A DNA stretch of 64,000 nt, from positions 1 through 64,000 of the forward strand of contig CAZXUI010000011.1 in NCBI GenBank assembly GCA_964643885.1, read 5' to 3'. Below are positions 54,876 through 62,938 of the stretch, piece after piece; the stretch's first letter is position 1, and each line of letters begins with the position of its first letter. The position numbers and the translations under genes are program-made. Source of the stretch: CAADGL01 sp964643885. Its GTDB lineage: Bacteria > Planctomycetota > Phycisphaerae > UBA1845 > Fen-1342. The notes beneath the pieces were generated by a model. It saw only the letters and a program-made list of their open reading frames with translations, did not search any database and was not told where the DNA came from.

Positions 54876-55474
54876 CGCGGCCGATTCCCATCATCGTGCG
54901 TAAACGAGACGGAAGCCATGAGCCGCTTCAGGTGGCGAAGCTGAAGCGGACGCTGTCGCTGGCCATGCGGGAGTGCAGCTACGACGTGCGTTACGCGGAC
55001 CCGTTGGCTCGGGCGGTCGCGATGCACCTGGACGGCTGGGACGAGCGCCGCCCGCCGACGACGGAGTACCTGTTCGAGTGCGTGGAGAGCGTGCTGCGCG
55101 AAACGGGGCTGGACGACGTGGCCCGGCAGCTCGACATCCACCGGCGGCATCGGGCGTCCAGGCGGCGCAACCTGCGGGTCGTGGAGCTGCGGCGCGGCAC
55201 GCCGGTGGCGACGCCTTGGCGGAAGCACTCGGTGGTCGAAGCGCTGCGCTGCCGGCACAGCGTCAGCCGCGAGACGGCGCGGATTCTCGCGGGCGAGATC
55301 GAGCGGCGGGCGCTTTCGCTGAACTACAGCGCGATCTCGTCCGAGCTGGTCGCGGAGCTGATCCGCAACGAGCTGCTGGCCTGGGGCCTGTTGAACGAAA
55401 CACCTGTGGGAGGCCGGGCGGAGGGCACGTCCGAAGACGTGGTCGGGACGCCCCGCCGAAGCGAGGAGGTTTGA
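54872..55474 (+). CDS. Stand-alone double ATP-cone protein
   Basis: 200 residues starting at a GTG that overlaps the nrdR stop (GTGA). The first half, IIVRKRDGSHEPLQVAKLKRTLSLAM to FECVESVLRETGLDDVARQL, and the second half, HSVVEALRCRHSVSRETARILAGEIERR to ELVAELIRNELLAWGLL, each look like an ATP-cone (nucleotide-binding) domain. No catalytic ribonucleotide reductase domain and no DNA-binding domain is seen. It could be a nucleotide sensor that works with NrdR (inference). Confidence 0.75.
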   Translation: MTRPIPIIVRKRDGSHEPLQVAKLKRTLSLAMRECSYDVRYADPLARAVAMHLDGWDERRPPTTEYLFECVESVLRETGLDDVARQLDIHRRHRASRRRNLRVVELRRGTPVATPWRKHSVVEALRCRHSVSRETARILAGEIERRALSLNYSAISSELVAELIRNELLAWGLLNETPVGGRAEGTSEDVVGTPRRSEEV

Positions 55475-55838
55475 GAGCGAAATCACCCGCGCGTCGCCTG
55501 CCGGACGGTGCTGAGCTCGAAAGCGCCACTGCTAGATGCCGGCCGGCCAGGCGGCTGCGATTCAGGGAGGTAGGCTCGTAGCGCGATCATGGACGGCGTG
55601 CCCCGTTTGCGAGTTCCGGTGAAACCGGACCCCGCGGCGCGGGGAGCATGCGAGCCTCCCTGACAATCCTCCGTTCCCCTGATGAAGGGCGAGTCGAGTC
55701 CCACCAAACGCCCAAAGCTCGACTCGCCCGCCCTTTTTTCCCGTCCGATTTGCCTTCCCGCGCCCCCGAGCGCACCATATATCGTTTGCACGCCGCCGCG
55801 CTGTGCGGCGGCTGAGCTTGTGCCGGAATCGGGTGGCC
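55475..55838. other. Intergenic region between the nrdR operon and a hypothetical gene
   Basis: About 360 bases with the terminator at 55687-55739. No gene is supported; short frames on both strands are shadows. Confidence 0.6.
55687..55739 (+). terminator. Hairpin with T-run after the nrdR operon
   Basis: A 12-base stem (GGGCGAGTCGAG / CTCGACTCGCCC) with a 19-base loop, then GCCC and TTTTTT. It lies about 210 bases after the ATP-cone gene, so the transcript has a long 3' end or this ends a small RNA. Confidence 0.75.
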
Positions 55839-56441
55839 ATGAAACTTCCCCCTGTACGCGAGCCCGGACGATTCGTCGGGCTGTATGTAATCGACTTCGG
55901 CGAGAGCACCTGCCTGGGCTACACGGCCGACGAGGTCGCCATGCTCATGGAGAGCGAGCGCTATCGGCACGGCAAGGTATACCGCATCGCGCGGGCCAGC
56001 CCCGATGGCCGCTTCGAGCTGATCGGCGTGGCGCCCAGCCGCTTCCAGTTCGAGAGCGGCATGTTCTTCTACCGCCGCGAGCTGGCCGAGGCGCAGCGCG
56101 ACTTCGCCGATCTGCTGCGGCTCGCGGAGCAGCGGCCGGCGCCCTGCCGGGCCAAGGTGCAGCTCGCGGACCTGGGCGAGGCCAACCCGGCCGGGCGTTA
56201 CGTGCTGGCGCTGATCTATCCGGCCGAGGCGGAGCCGGAGGTTTCGGCGTGGCTGCTGGCGGGCCAGTACATGGGCGGCGAGACGGCCGAGGGCGGCGTC
56301 AGCCTGGTGACGAACTACTACGAGCAGTCCGCGCCGGTCCTGGAGCGGGCGCAGCTCTTGGACCGAAGCGGGGTCGAGTCGCGCAGCCGCGAAGAGGTGC
56401 TGGCGAGCGTCGGCCGGCCGGTGCAGCGGTTCGCGTCATGA
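55839..56441 (+). CDS. Hypothetical soluble protein
   Basis: 200 residues from the ATG at 55839 (MKLPPVREPGRFVGLYVIDF). It has many conserved-looking strands and helices (RYRHGKVYRIARASPDGRFELIGV, AQRDFADLLRLAEQRPAPCRAKVQLADLG, SLVTNYYEQSAPVLERAQLLDRSG), no signal peptide and no membrane helix. I do not recognise the family. It is coupled by a 4-base overlap to the small ORF at 56438 and lies upstream of plsY. Confidence 0.65.
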   Translation: MKLPPVREPGRFVGLYVIDFGESTCLGYTADEVAMLMESERYRHGKVYRIARASPDGRFELIGVAPSRFQFESGMFFYRRELAEAQRDFADLLRLAEQRPAPCRAKVQLADLGEANPAGRYVLALIYPAEAEPEVSAWLLAGQYMGGETAEGGVSLVTNYYEQSAPVLERAQLLDRSGVESRSREEVLASVGRPVQRFAS

Positions 56442-56647
56442 GACGGCGCGCGCGGCGGGTTTTTTCGGGGTGGGTCTGGTCGGCGGCGCGGCTGGTGGCC
56501 TCGCGGCGGCGGCTGCGGTTCACGCGGGCCGACGCGGCCGGGCTGGATTTTCGCACGCAGACGCGCGGCATGGGTCTGCGGATGAGCGAGTGGCTGCGCG
56601 ACCGCCTGCGGCCGCGGTGGCTGCGGCTGCGGCGGCCGGAGCAGTAG
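56438..56647 (+). CDS. Small Arg-rich protein coupled to the upstream gene
   Basis: 69 residues starting ATG, overlapping the stop of the upstream gene by 4 bases. The product has about 20 Arg and several Trp (RRRARRVFSGWVWSAARLVA, MGLRMSEWLRDRLRPRWLRL). The tight coupling and the clean reading frame suggest it is real; without homology evidence it stays tentative. It could be an amphipathic membrane-binding peptide. Confidence 0.5.
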   Translation: MRRRARRVFSGWVWSAARLVASRRRLRFTRADAAGLDFRTQTRGMGLRMSEWLRDRLRPRWLRLRRPEQ

Positions 56648-56713
56648 GCGTGGGCGGCGCATCGGGCGAACCTTTCTTTTTCGATCGTTCCATCGTGGAG
56701 AGTCAGGCGAGCG

Positions 56714-57367
56714 ATGCTGGCGGCGGCCCTGTTGATCGGCGCGTATCTGCTGGGGTCCGTGCCGTTCGGGCTGCTGATCGGCTGGAGCCGCGGGGTGGAT
56801 GTGCGGCGGGCGGGCAGCGGGAATATCGGGGCGACGAACGTGGGCCGCGTCTGCGGGCGAAAATGGGGGTATCTGTGCCTGCTTCTGGACGTGCTCAAGG
56901 GGTTGCTGCCGGCGCTGGCGGCGGGGAGCTGGCTGGTGCCTGAGCCGCCGACGGTGGCGGCGGTGGGGCAGTGGATCGCGGTGGGGGCGGCGGCGGTGGT
57001 GGGGCACACCTTGCCGATCTACCTGGGCTTTCGCGGGGGCAAGGGGGTGGCGACGACGGTGGGGGTGGCGCTGGGGGTGTATCCGTATTTCACGGTGGCG
57101 ATGGCGGCGGCGCTGGTCGCGTACGGCTTGATTCGTTTTACGACCGGGCTGGTGTCGGCCGGGTCGCTGGCGATCGCGGTGGTCTTTCCGGTGGGGGTCT
57201 GGGTGTATGTGGCGGTGCAGCCGGAGGCGTCGATGGCGATTCTGTGGCCGCTCCAGGTGGTGGCGGTGCTGCTGGGGCTGCTGATCATCGTGCGGCACCG
57301 GAGCAATATCGTGCGGTTGATGAGGGGGGAGGAATCGCGGATGTCGAGTCCGCCGGCGGACGGGTGA
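56714..57367 (+). CDS. plsY: Glycerol-3-phosphate acyltransferase PlsY
   Basis: 217 residues, about five to six membrane helices. PlsY transfers an acyl group from acyl-phosphate to glycerol-3-phosphate, the first step of phospholipid synthesis in the inner membrane. The three signature loops are seen: SGNIGATNVGR (about residue 35), LDVLKGLLPA, and GFRGGKGVATTVG (about 105). The ATG at 56714 begins the first helix. Confidence 0.94.
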   Translation: MLAAALLIGAYLLGSVPFGLLIGWSRGVDVRRAGSGNIGATNVGRVCGRKWGYLCLLLDVLKGLLPALAAGSWLVPEPPTVAAVGQWIAVGAAAVVGHTLPIYLGFRGGKGVATTVGVALGVYPYFTVAMAAALVAYGLIRFTTGLVSAGSLAIAVVFPVGVWVYVAVQPEASMAILWPLQVVAVLLGLLIIVRHRSNIVRLMRGEESRMSSPPADG

Positions 57368-57452
57368 GGCGGGTCGCGCAAACCACAGCGTGGAGCGTTA
57401 CCGGTTAGGCCGCGCCCCACGCGGGAAGTGAATTTGTGATGCGCACTTGGGA

Positions 57453-58505
57453 TCAGTGCGACTGAGTCCCCGTCGCGTCGATCAGCCGAACGTCCTCTGG
57501 CACCTGAAACGTCGCCTCCCCGTTGGGGAGGAGCAGGTTGATTTCCGCCCGCATGACGCGCCGTTGCTCCGTGAGGAATCCGGCTATCTGGTAGTGGACG
57601 AGGCGCCGCGTCTCGTACGGTATGAACAATCCGCCCTCGAAGCGGAAATCAGCATTATGGATCTCCCACGCAGCGCGCCCGTCGTGGTACACAACCATAG
57701 CTCGAAGCGCGTAGTCCTCGGTCGGAGCCAGTGTTGCGACGAAGTCGGGCGGTCCGTCGGATCTCGAGCGACCGGTTAATTCGACCAGCCCCTGATCGGG
57801 GAGACTCCGGGCCGTGAGGTTGAATGACCCGTCGACGAACCGACTGGGTAACACGCCCAAGTGCATCAACTCAGTCTCGAGTTTAAAGGTCTGGCCTGGC
57901 ATCACCATCGCGAACCGCCCGGCAGCCGGTGGTAGAATCCGAACCTCGTTGCCGTCGCGCCGTTGAATTACTGAACCGGTCTTGTCGAGTGTGAGACGAC
58001 GATCGTGCGAGAGATTGTGCTCTCGCGCCAACGCAGCTACATCGCGCAGATCCTCGTCGTCGTGGCGCGCAAGTCCGTTGGGCAGATCCAGCGTGACAGT
58101 ACGACGCAACCGGACGCTTGAATCGAGCTTCTCGAGGAGGCGGAGACTCTCGGCTTCCTCCAGTTGATAGGCCTTCTGCTGTGAGATCTGCTCCAATCTC
58201 GCGGCGTCCGCAGCGAGCGCGCGCGCTTCGCGTAGCTGAATCTCGTGCTGCTCATGAACTCGTGCGACGCGATCCGCATGGCGTTGATCTTCAATCTCTT
58301 CGAACTTGCGCGTCTCGGAAACCTGTGAAATGACTACGGCGGTGCGAAGGAGCGTCTGTCGCGCGCTGACGCCTGAACGAATCCTGCTCACGTCGCCCGC
58401 AGTGTCGGGGGGCATCCAAGGTGACGCGGTCGCCAGTCCGAAGCTCGGGAGCAAGGCGATGCTCGTGAGGAGAATCGCAATTCGTCCCACATGAGTGACG
58501 CGCAT
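57453..58505 (-). CDS. Secreted coiled-coil protein of unknown function
   Basis: 350 residues from the ATG at 58505 with AGGAG eight bases upstream. A signal peptide (VGRIAILLTSIALLPSFGLATA) is followed by a helical coiled-coil (about 60-130, QHEIQLREARALAADAARLEQISQQ). The C-terminal part has FKLETELMHLGVLPSRFVDG, VELTGRSRSDGPPDFVATL and FEGGLFIPYETRRLVHYQIAGF, a beta-rich pattern that recalls LolA-type folds but is not conclusive. Not recognised. GC is lower here than in the plsY gene, with which it is convergent. Confidence 0.6.
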   Translation of the reverse strand: MRVTHVGRIAILLTSIALLPSFGLATASPWMPPDTAGDVSRIRSGVSARQTLLRTAVVISQVSETRKFEEIEDQRHADRVARVHEQHEIQLREARALAADAARLEQISQQKAYQLEEAESLRLLEKLDSSVRLRRTVTLDLPNGLARHDDEDLRDVAALAREHNLSHDRRLTLDKTGSVIQRRDGNEVRILPPAAGRFAMVMPGQTFKLETELMHLGVLPSRFVDGSFNLTARSLPDQGLVELTGRSRSDGPPDFVATLAPTEDYALRAMVVYHDGRAAWEIHNADFRFEGGLFIPYETRRLVHYQIAGFLTEQRRVMRAEINLLLPNGEATFQVPEDVRLIDATGTQSH

Positions 58506-58577
58506 CGATGTGGCTCCTAACATGGTGGTTTCTGACTTTTGCACAACCTAGCCTACGAATTCTGAGTCACTGAGACT

Positions 58578-59021
58578 CTACGTCGGCTCCACGCAATCGC
58601 ATTCTGACGGCACGTTCCCGCACGTGATGATCTGGCTCGTCAGGTCGCAGGTGCTCCCGGGGCAGGTCCCTTGACACGTTCTCTCAATCTTCACGATCAA
58701 ATTGGCGGTCGCGATCGCCTCGCAGGTCTGATTCTGGTTAGGGCACGTTCCAGAGCACGCGTAGCTCGTAACGACAATGCACGTTCCACCGCACGTCGCG
58801 CTACCCTGATGACAGCAGCAGTCACCTTGATAGCCCGTGTTTACCAGGAAACCACAGGGTGCAGCGCTACTTGCTGAGGAAGTAGCATACGAGGTGGAGC
58901 CAACCGGCAGCGTTGGATCGGGCTTGCCGGTGGCGCCATCGGCTGACGAGATGAGAAACGAGCCGACGAGCCCCAAGAGCAAGTGAGAGATCAATCCACC
59001 GTTCGCCGATCCGAGTCGCAT
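58578..59021 (-). CDS. Secreted Cys-rich protein
   Basis: 147 residues from the ATG at 59021 with AAGGGA upstream. Signal peptide GGLISHLLLGLVGSFLISSADG, then a mature domain with about 17 Cys in a repeating style (CCCHQGSATCGGTC, CSGTCPNQNQTC, CQGTCPGSTC), likely disulphide-rich. Not recognised. It is the second such small secreted protein in the window, with the gene at 50626. Confidence 0.6.
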   Translation of the reverse strand: MRLGSANGGLISHLLLGLVGSFLISSADGATGKPDPTLPVGSTSYATSSASSAAPCGFLVNTGYQGDCCCHQGSATCGGTCIVVTSYACSGTCPNQNQTCEAIATANLIVKIERTCQGTCPGSTCDLTSQIITCGNVPSECDCVEPT

Positions 59022-59346
59022 CAGATGTCGTCCCTTGACAGGTTTCCAATTGTATCCCCAGGGGGGGGCTGTCAAGTGCATATGTGATATTATCGGTAAC
59101 ACGTGTCGGGTGCAGGACTTACAAGTTGACGGGATGACGGACCACCGCATCGTCGCTCAGGGTCCGAGCCGGCTGACGCAAGTTTGGGCGGGGCAGAGAC
59201 CGCTGCGGGCTGCTCGAAACCTGCCGCGCCGAGCGGCTGGGCTTGGTGGCCAATAGTCCCCGTGGTTGGCGCGCGTGGGCCCTCACGTCGGAACCCTTAT
59301 CTTCGGTGCGAGATGGGAATCTCGCACCGGCGAAGACCCCCTGCTC
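59022..59346. other. Intergenic region with a long hairpin
   Basis: About 325 bases. At 59302-59336 there is a long inverted repeat (CTTCGGTGCGAGA ... TCTCGCACCGGCGAAG) that may end transcripts from either side, though no T-run follows. No gene was found. Confidence 0.5.
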
Positions 59347-59450
59347 GGCGCAGGGGGTTCTGATACGCTTGCTTGGCGCAGGGGGTTCTGATACGCTTGC
59401 TTGGCGCAGGGGGTTCTGATACGTTTGCTTGGCGCAGGCGGTTCTGATGC
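59347..59450. repeat. 28-base tandem repeat, nearly four copies
   Basis: Units begin at 59347, 59375, 59403 and 59431, each exactly 28 bases apart, with the core GGCGCAGGGGGTTCTGATAC followed by GCTTGCTT. The last copy is diverged (GGCGGTTC). There are no unique spacers, so it is not a CRISPR. It lies just after the 3' end of the VOC gene. Confidence 0.92.
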
Positions 59451-59463
59451 CCCCGGCAGCGGG

Positions 59464-59847
59464 CTACGTTGAAATCAGCGCCGCCACAGCCCCGGCCGGG
59501 TCCTGAATCACACAGAACTGCCCGCCGCCCATCGGCCGCGGGCCGTCCAGCACCTTGCCGCCCAGCTCGACGCACGCGCGGGCCGAGGCCTGCACGTCCT
59601 GCACCTGGATGTAGACCAGCCACTGCGGCGGAATCCTGGCGTTCGGGCCGCGGGCGTGACAGATGCCGGCCACCGTCCTGCCGTCGGCCGGCTGCTGCAT
59701 GTTGTAGTCGTCGTAATCCCCCATGCTCTGCGGCTCGGCATTCCAGCCGACGACTTGCCGGTAGAAATCGCGCACGCCCACCGCGTCCGCAACCGTCAGG
59801 TCCTGCCAGACGATCGCGCCGATCGGCGGCTTGGCTGCATCGCTCAT
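59464..59847 (-). CDS. VOC-superfamily protein
   Basis: 127 residues from the ATG at 59847 with AGGAGAGG upstream. The pattern WQDLTVADAVGVRDFYRQVVGW and the later ending GGGQFCVIQDPAGAVAALI match a vicinal oxygen chelate (glyoxalase/bleomycin-resistance-like) fold. Metal-ligand residues are not clear by eye, so no reaction is assigned. It is monocistronic, divergent from the CRM-DinB gene. Confidence 0.75.
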   Translation of the reverse strand: MSDAAKPPIGAIVWQDLTVADAVGVRDFYRQVVGWNAEPQSMGDYDDYNMQQPADGRTVAGICHARGPNARIPPQWLVYIQVQDVQASARACVELGGKVLDGPRPMGGGQFCVIQDPAGAVAALIST

Positions 59848-59969
59848 GGGCCTCTCCTGTGTTGCCAGATCGGCCGCGGCGGCCGGGTTGGTCGGCTCCG
59901 CACCCGGCAGGGTACCATATAGCCAGGCCGATAGGGGGCAGGCGAGGGCCGGAAGCGAAGGAGCCGGGC

Positions 59970-61334
59970 GTGGGCATCGATGCACGGCGGCGGCGCGAGC
60001 TGATCGCGTCCGCGAATCGACTCAAGGCGACCGTCACCATCGGCGGCGAGGAGCCGGACGAAGGCGTCGTGGCACATGTTCGCCGGGCCCTGGAGGACCG
60101 GCCGCTGCTCAAGGTCCGCGTCAGCACCGACGACCGCGACAAGTGCGACGAGGTCGGCCGATCGCTGGCTGCCGCGGTGCCGTGCGAGTTATTGCAGCGG
60201 ATCGGGCGGGTGGTGCTGCTCTACCGCGAGCAGGATGCGGCCGCGCCGGTGGCGGCGGTTCAGGCGGAGGCGGCGCTGGTGCTGCCCGAGGGTGCCCTCA
60301 AGCGACACAAGGAGGCGGGCGTGGTTCGACTGAGTACGGTGCGGGAGATGCTCCGCTACTGCGAGTGGGCCAACGATCAGGTTTTCTCGCGAGCCGAACC
60401 GCTGGGCGACGCGGCGCTGAACCGTCCGTTCGAGATGGGGCTCGGCACCCTGCGGCGGACGCTGCTGCACATCCTGGCGGGCGAGACGGTCTGGCTGGCC
60501 CGCTGGCAGGGGGAGCGCGAGACGCCCTGGCCGGACGAGTCGGTCCCGACGCCGGTGAGCGAGATTCGGGCGGCGCTGGCCTCGACGGCCGGGCGGCGGC
60601 GGGCGTTCGTCGAGTCGCTGCACGACGGCGACCTGGCCCGCGACGTGATCTATCGCGATTCGCGCGGCAGCCTCTTCAAGGCGACCCTGGGGCAGATGAT
60701 CTTGCAGGGGGCGATCCACTCGATGCACCACCGGACGCAGGCGCTGAACATGCTTCGGCACTGCGGCGGCGAGCCGGTCAAGCCGGGGCTCGATTACATC
60801 TTCTGGCGTCTGGCCAGCCCCGCCGACCCACCGCCAACCTATGACCTCGACACGCTCCGCACGCTCTACGGCTACTGCGACGAGGCGATGCGACGGACGA
60901 TCGCGGCGGCCGCAGCCCTGGGCGACGAGCAGCTCGACCGCGAGTTCGAGATGGGTGTCGGCTCGCTGCGCGAGACGCTGCTGCACATCCGCTTCGCCGA
61001 GCAGTGGTGGCTGGAGAACTGGACGCTCGGGCCGGACCGTCCCTTCCCGGAGACGCCGCCGAGCACGTCGATGCAGGAGCTGCGGCGGCTGTTTGACGAG
61101 ACCGCTGCGGCGCGGAATGAATACCTGTCCAGCCAGAGCAATGCGGACCTGGCGCGGATCGTCGTGGCTCGGCCGCGGCCGGACGTGGAGCGGCGGTTCC
61201 CGCTGGGTGTGACGCTGCTTCAGATCATTCATCACGGGATTCATCATCGGGCACAGGCGGTGAACATGCTGCGGCAGGTGGGGGGCGAGGTGGTGGAGCT
61301 CGATTACATGGTATCGGTGCGGCGGCCGGCTTGA
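59970..61334 (+). CDS. CRM/YhbY-like domain fused to two DinB-like domains
   Basis: 454 residues from a GTG at 59970 with AAGGAG seven bases upstream. Residues 1-85 (RRRELIASANRLKATVTIGGEEPDEGVV ... RIGRVVLLYRE) match the CRS1/YhbY RNA-binding domain, which joins pre-50S ribosomes. Residues about 115-270 and 290-445 each carry a DinB-like four-helix bundle (MLRYCEWANDQVFSR with MGLGTLRRTLLHILAGETVWLARW; GYCDEAMRRTI with MGVGSLRETLLHIRFAEQWWL), with metal-type His in HSMHHRTQALNMLR and HHGIHHRAQAVNMLR. DinB domains act in thiol or metal chemistry. I know no family with this order. Confidence 0.82.
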   Translation: MGIDARRRRELIASANRLKATVTIGGEEPDEGVVAHVRRALEDRPLLKVRVSTDDRDKCDEVGRSLAAAVPCELLQRIGRVVLLYREQDAAAPVAAVQAEAALVLPEGALKRHKEAGVVRLSTVREMLRYCEWANDQVFSRAEPLGDAALNRPFEMGLGTLRRTLLHILAGETVWLARWQGERETPWPDESVPTPVSEIRAALASTAGRRRAFVESLHDGDLARDVIYRDSRGSLFKATLGQMILQGAIHSMHHRTQALNMLRHCGGEPVKPGLDYIFWRLASPADPPPTYDLDTLRTLYGYCDEAMRRTIAAAAALGDEQLDREFEMGVGSLRETLLHIRFAEQWWLENWTLGPDRPFPETPPSTSMQELRRLFDETAAARNEYLSSQSNADLARIVVARPRPDVERRFPLGVTLLQIIHHGIHHRAQAVNMLRQVGGEVVELDYMVSVRRPA

Positions 61335-61366
61335 GCGGCGCGCGGCGTTCGGCGTGCGGAGGCGCG

Positions 61367-61873
61367 ATGAGCAAGAAGGTGGGCGACGTGCGGCGGCTCG
61401 TCCTGGCACTGCTGGATCAGGGTTTCAACAAGACTTCGTGGCATGGTCCGAACCTGAGCGGGGCGCTGCGCGGCGTCTCGCCGGAGGCGGCCGTGTGGCG
61501 GCCGGCGGCGGGGCGGCACAACATCGCGGAGCAGGCGCTGCACGCGGCCTACTGGAAATACACGGTCCGTCGGCGGCTGACCGGCGAGCAGCGCGGCTCC
61601 TTTCCGCTCAAGGGCAGTAACTGGTTCCCGGTCGACGGGCGCTTGAGCGAGGGACAATGGCGCGAGCACCTGGCGCTGCTGGAGGAGCAGCACCAACGGC
61701 TGCGGGCGGCGGCCGAAGAGCTCGACGAGAAGAAGCTGCTGCTGCCGGCGCCCGGCGGGCGGGGCGGGACGAGCAAGGTGAGCGCCTGGGCGCTGTTGAG
61801 CGGCATCGCGGCACACGACGTCTATCACGCCGGGCAGATCCAGCTCCTGCGGCGGATGCAGGAGCGAGGTTGA
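61367..61873 (+). CDS. DinB-like protein
   Basis: 168 residues from the ATG at 61367 with GGAGG upstream. The four-helix bundle with HNIAEQALHAAYWKY (His near the first helix) and AAHDVYHAGQIQLLRRM (HxxxH at the end) matches a DinB superfamily metal site. It starts about 30 bases after the CRM-DinB-DinB gene and is likely co-transcribed, so these genes give three DinB modules side by side. Substrate unknown. Confidence 0.8.
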   Translation: MSKKVGDVRRLVLALLDQGFNKTSWHGPNLSGALRGVSPEAAVWRPAAGRHNIAEQALHAAYWKYTVRRRLTGEQRGSFPLKGSNWFPVDGRLSEGQWREHLALLEEQHQRLRAAAEELDEKKLLLPAPGGRGGTSKVSAWALLSGIAAHDVYHAGQIQLLRRMQERG

Positions 61874-62038
61874 TGCGTGCGAGATGACCGATCGCGGGCA
61901 GGTCTTCGAGACATCGCTGTGACGAGGGTCGCATCAGCGCGCGGCCGAGGGGTCTTTGCGCCAGCGGCGCTTCGGGCGGGCGTTCCCTCCCGACCGCATT
62001 TCGCGCCGGCAGGGCGCTGAGCCCCGCGGTTGCTCTTC

Positions 62039-62632
62039 TCACCGCCGCCGCAGCGCCGCCGCCCCGAGCAGCAGAAGCATCCCCAGCGTCCCCGGCTCGG
62101 GAATCGCCAGTGTGAACGACTCGCTCCAGCTGCCGCCGTGGATCGTCGTCCCGGCGATCTGAACGTCCAGTATCGCCTCGCCGCCGTACGCCAGCATGAT
62201 GCGCGCCACGACGCCGTCCAATCCGTAGATGGCGCGGCTGGGGTCATCCGCCCACGCCCAGTAAATCTCGTCGCGCCCCAAGTGGTTCGACGGCGCTTCG
62301 ATCAGCGAACTCGCCGGCACCGTCGGCGTCGTTGGATGAAACCGCGGCGCCGTCATCCAGCTATCAACGTCGTTGAAGACGAGCGCGAAGTCGTTCACCT
62401 CATCCGGGTTACGGAATGCCGCCTGCTTCGAGGACCCGATCACCTCTGCCGCGGCAAAATTCAGGGCAGCACTTAGGCCGCTGACCACCAGATCAAACGC
62501 CCGGCTCTTCCCGTCCGCGATCTCCGGCCGCTAGACCGCGGTCAGCGTCACCTGCCCCGCCGCATAGCCCGCGCAGATAGTCCCCGCCCACAACGCCAGC
62601 AGTGCTCGCAAGGATCGCCTCCGTCGATGCAT
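62039..62632 (-). pseudogene. PEP-CTERM protein gene with a nonsense codon
   Basis: Reading from the ATG at 62632 gives a signal peptide MHRRRRSLRALLALWAGTIC, then AAGQVTLTAV and a TAG at 62531-62533. The frame then continues with RPEIADGKSRAFDLVVSGLS and on to the C-terminal PEPGTLGMLLLLGAAALRRR. The intact neighbour at 62939 has QVTLTAVENPGVSDGSSRAF, where the same place is GAG (Glu), so one base change (GAG to TAG) explains the stop. The rest of the gene is open and similar. A GTG just after the stop would make a protein without a signal peptide. Confidence 0.85.
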
Positions 62633-62824
62633 CGCCGCCCCGCGCAGCTCCGCGGCCGATCCCGGCATGCCGCGGCCTCCCTCCCAGTCTCAGAAGCGCG
62701 ATAGACATGTGCGGGCCGGGCGTCGCCTCGCCAGGTTCGGCGAGCAACGGCACGGCCCCATAACAACGGTAGCTCCCCCGATTCGGCCAGGTCAATCCCG
62801 CGGCCGCTACGGCCGGCCGCGCGC

Positions 62825-62861
62825 AAAAAAGAACCCGGGCGGACCGGAGTCCGCCCGGGTT
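62825..62861 (-). terminator. Rho-independent terminator for the PEP-CTERM gene
   Basis: On the minus strand a perfect 13-base stem (AACCCGGGCGGAC / GTCCGCCCGGGTT) with a 4-base loop is followed by TCTTTTTT. It lies about 80 bases after the stop of the intact PEP-CTERM gene and separates it from the broken paralogue. Confidence 0.93.
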
Positions 62862-62938
62862 TGAGATCTACCGCTTGCTACGCCGCAGCCCGGACGACTA
62901 GCCGCTCAGGCCGCGCCGCAGCTTCGACCCGGTCGCAA

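Noticed and set aside
59347..59450. Possible CRISPR array
   Set aside because: The units are contiguous tandem repeats of 28 bases with no unique spacers and no cas genes nearby.
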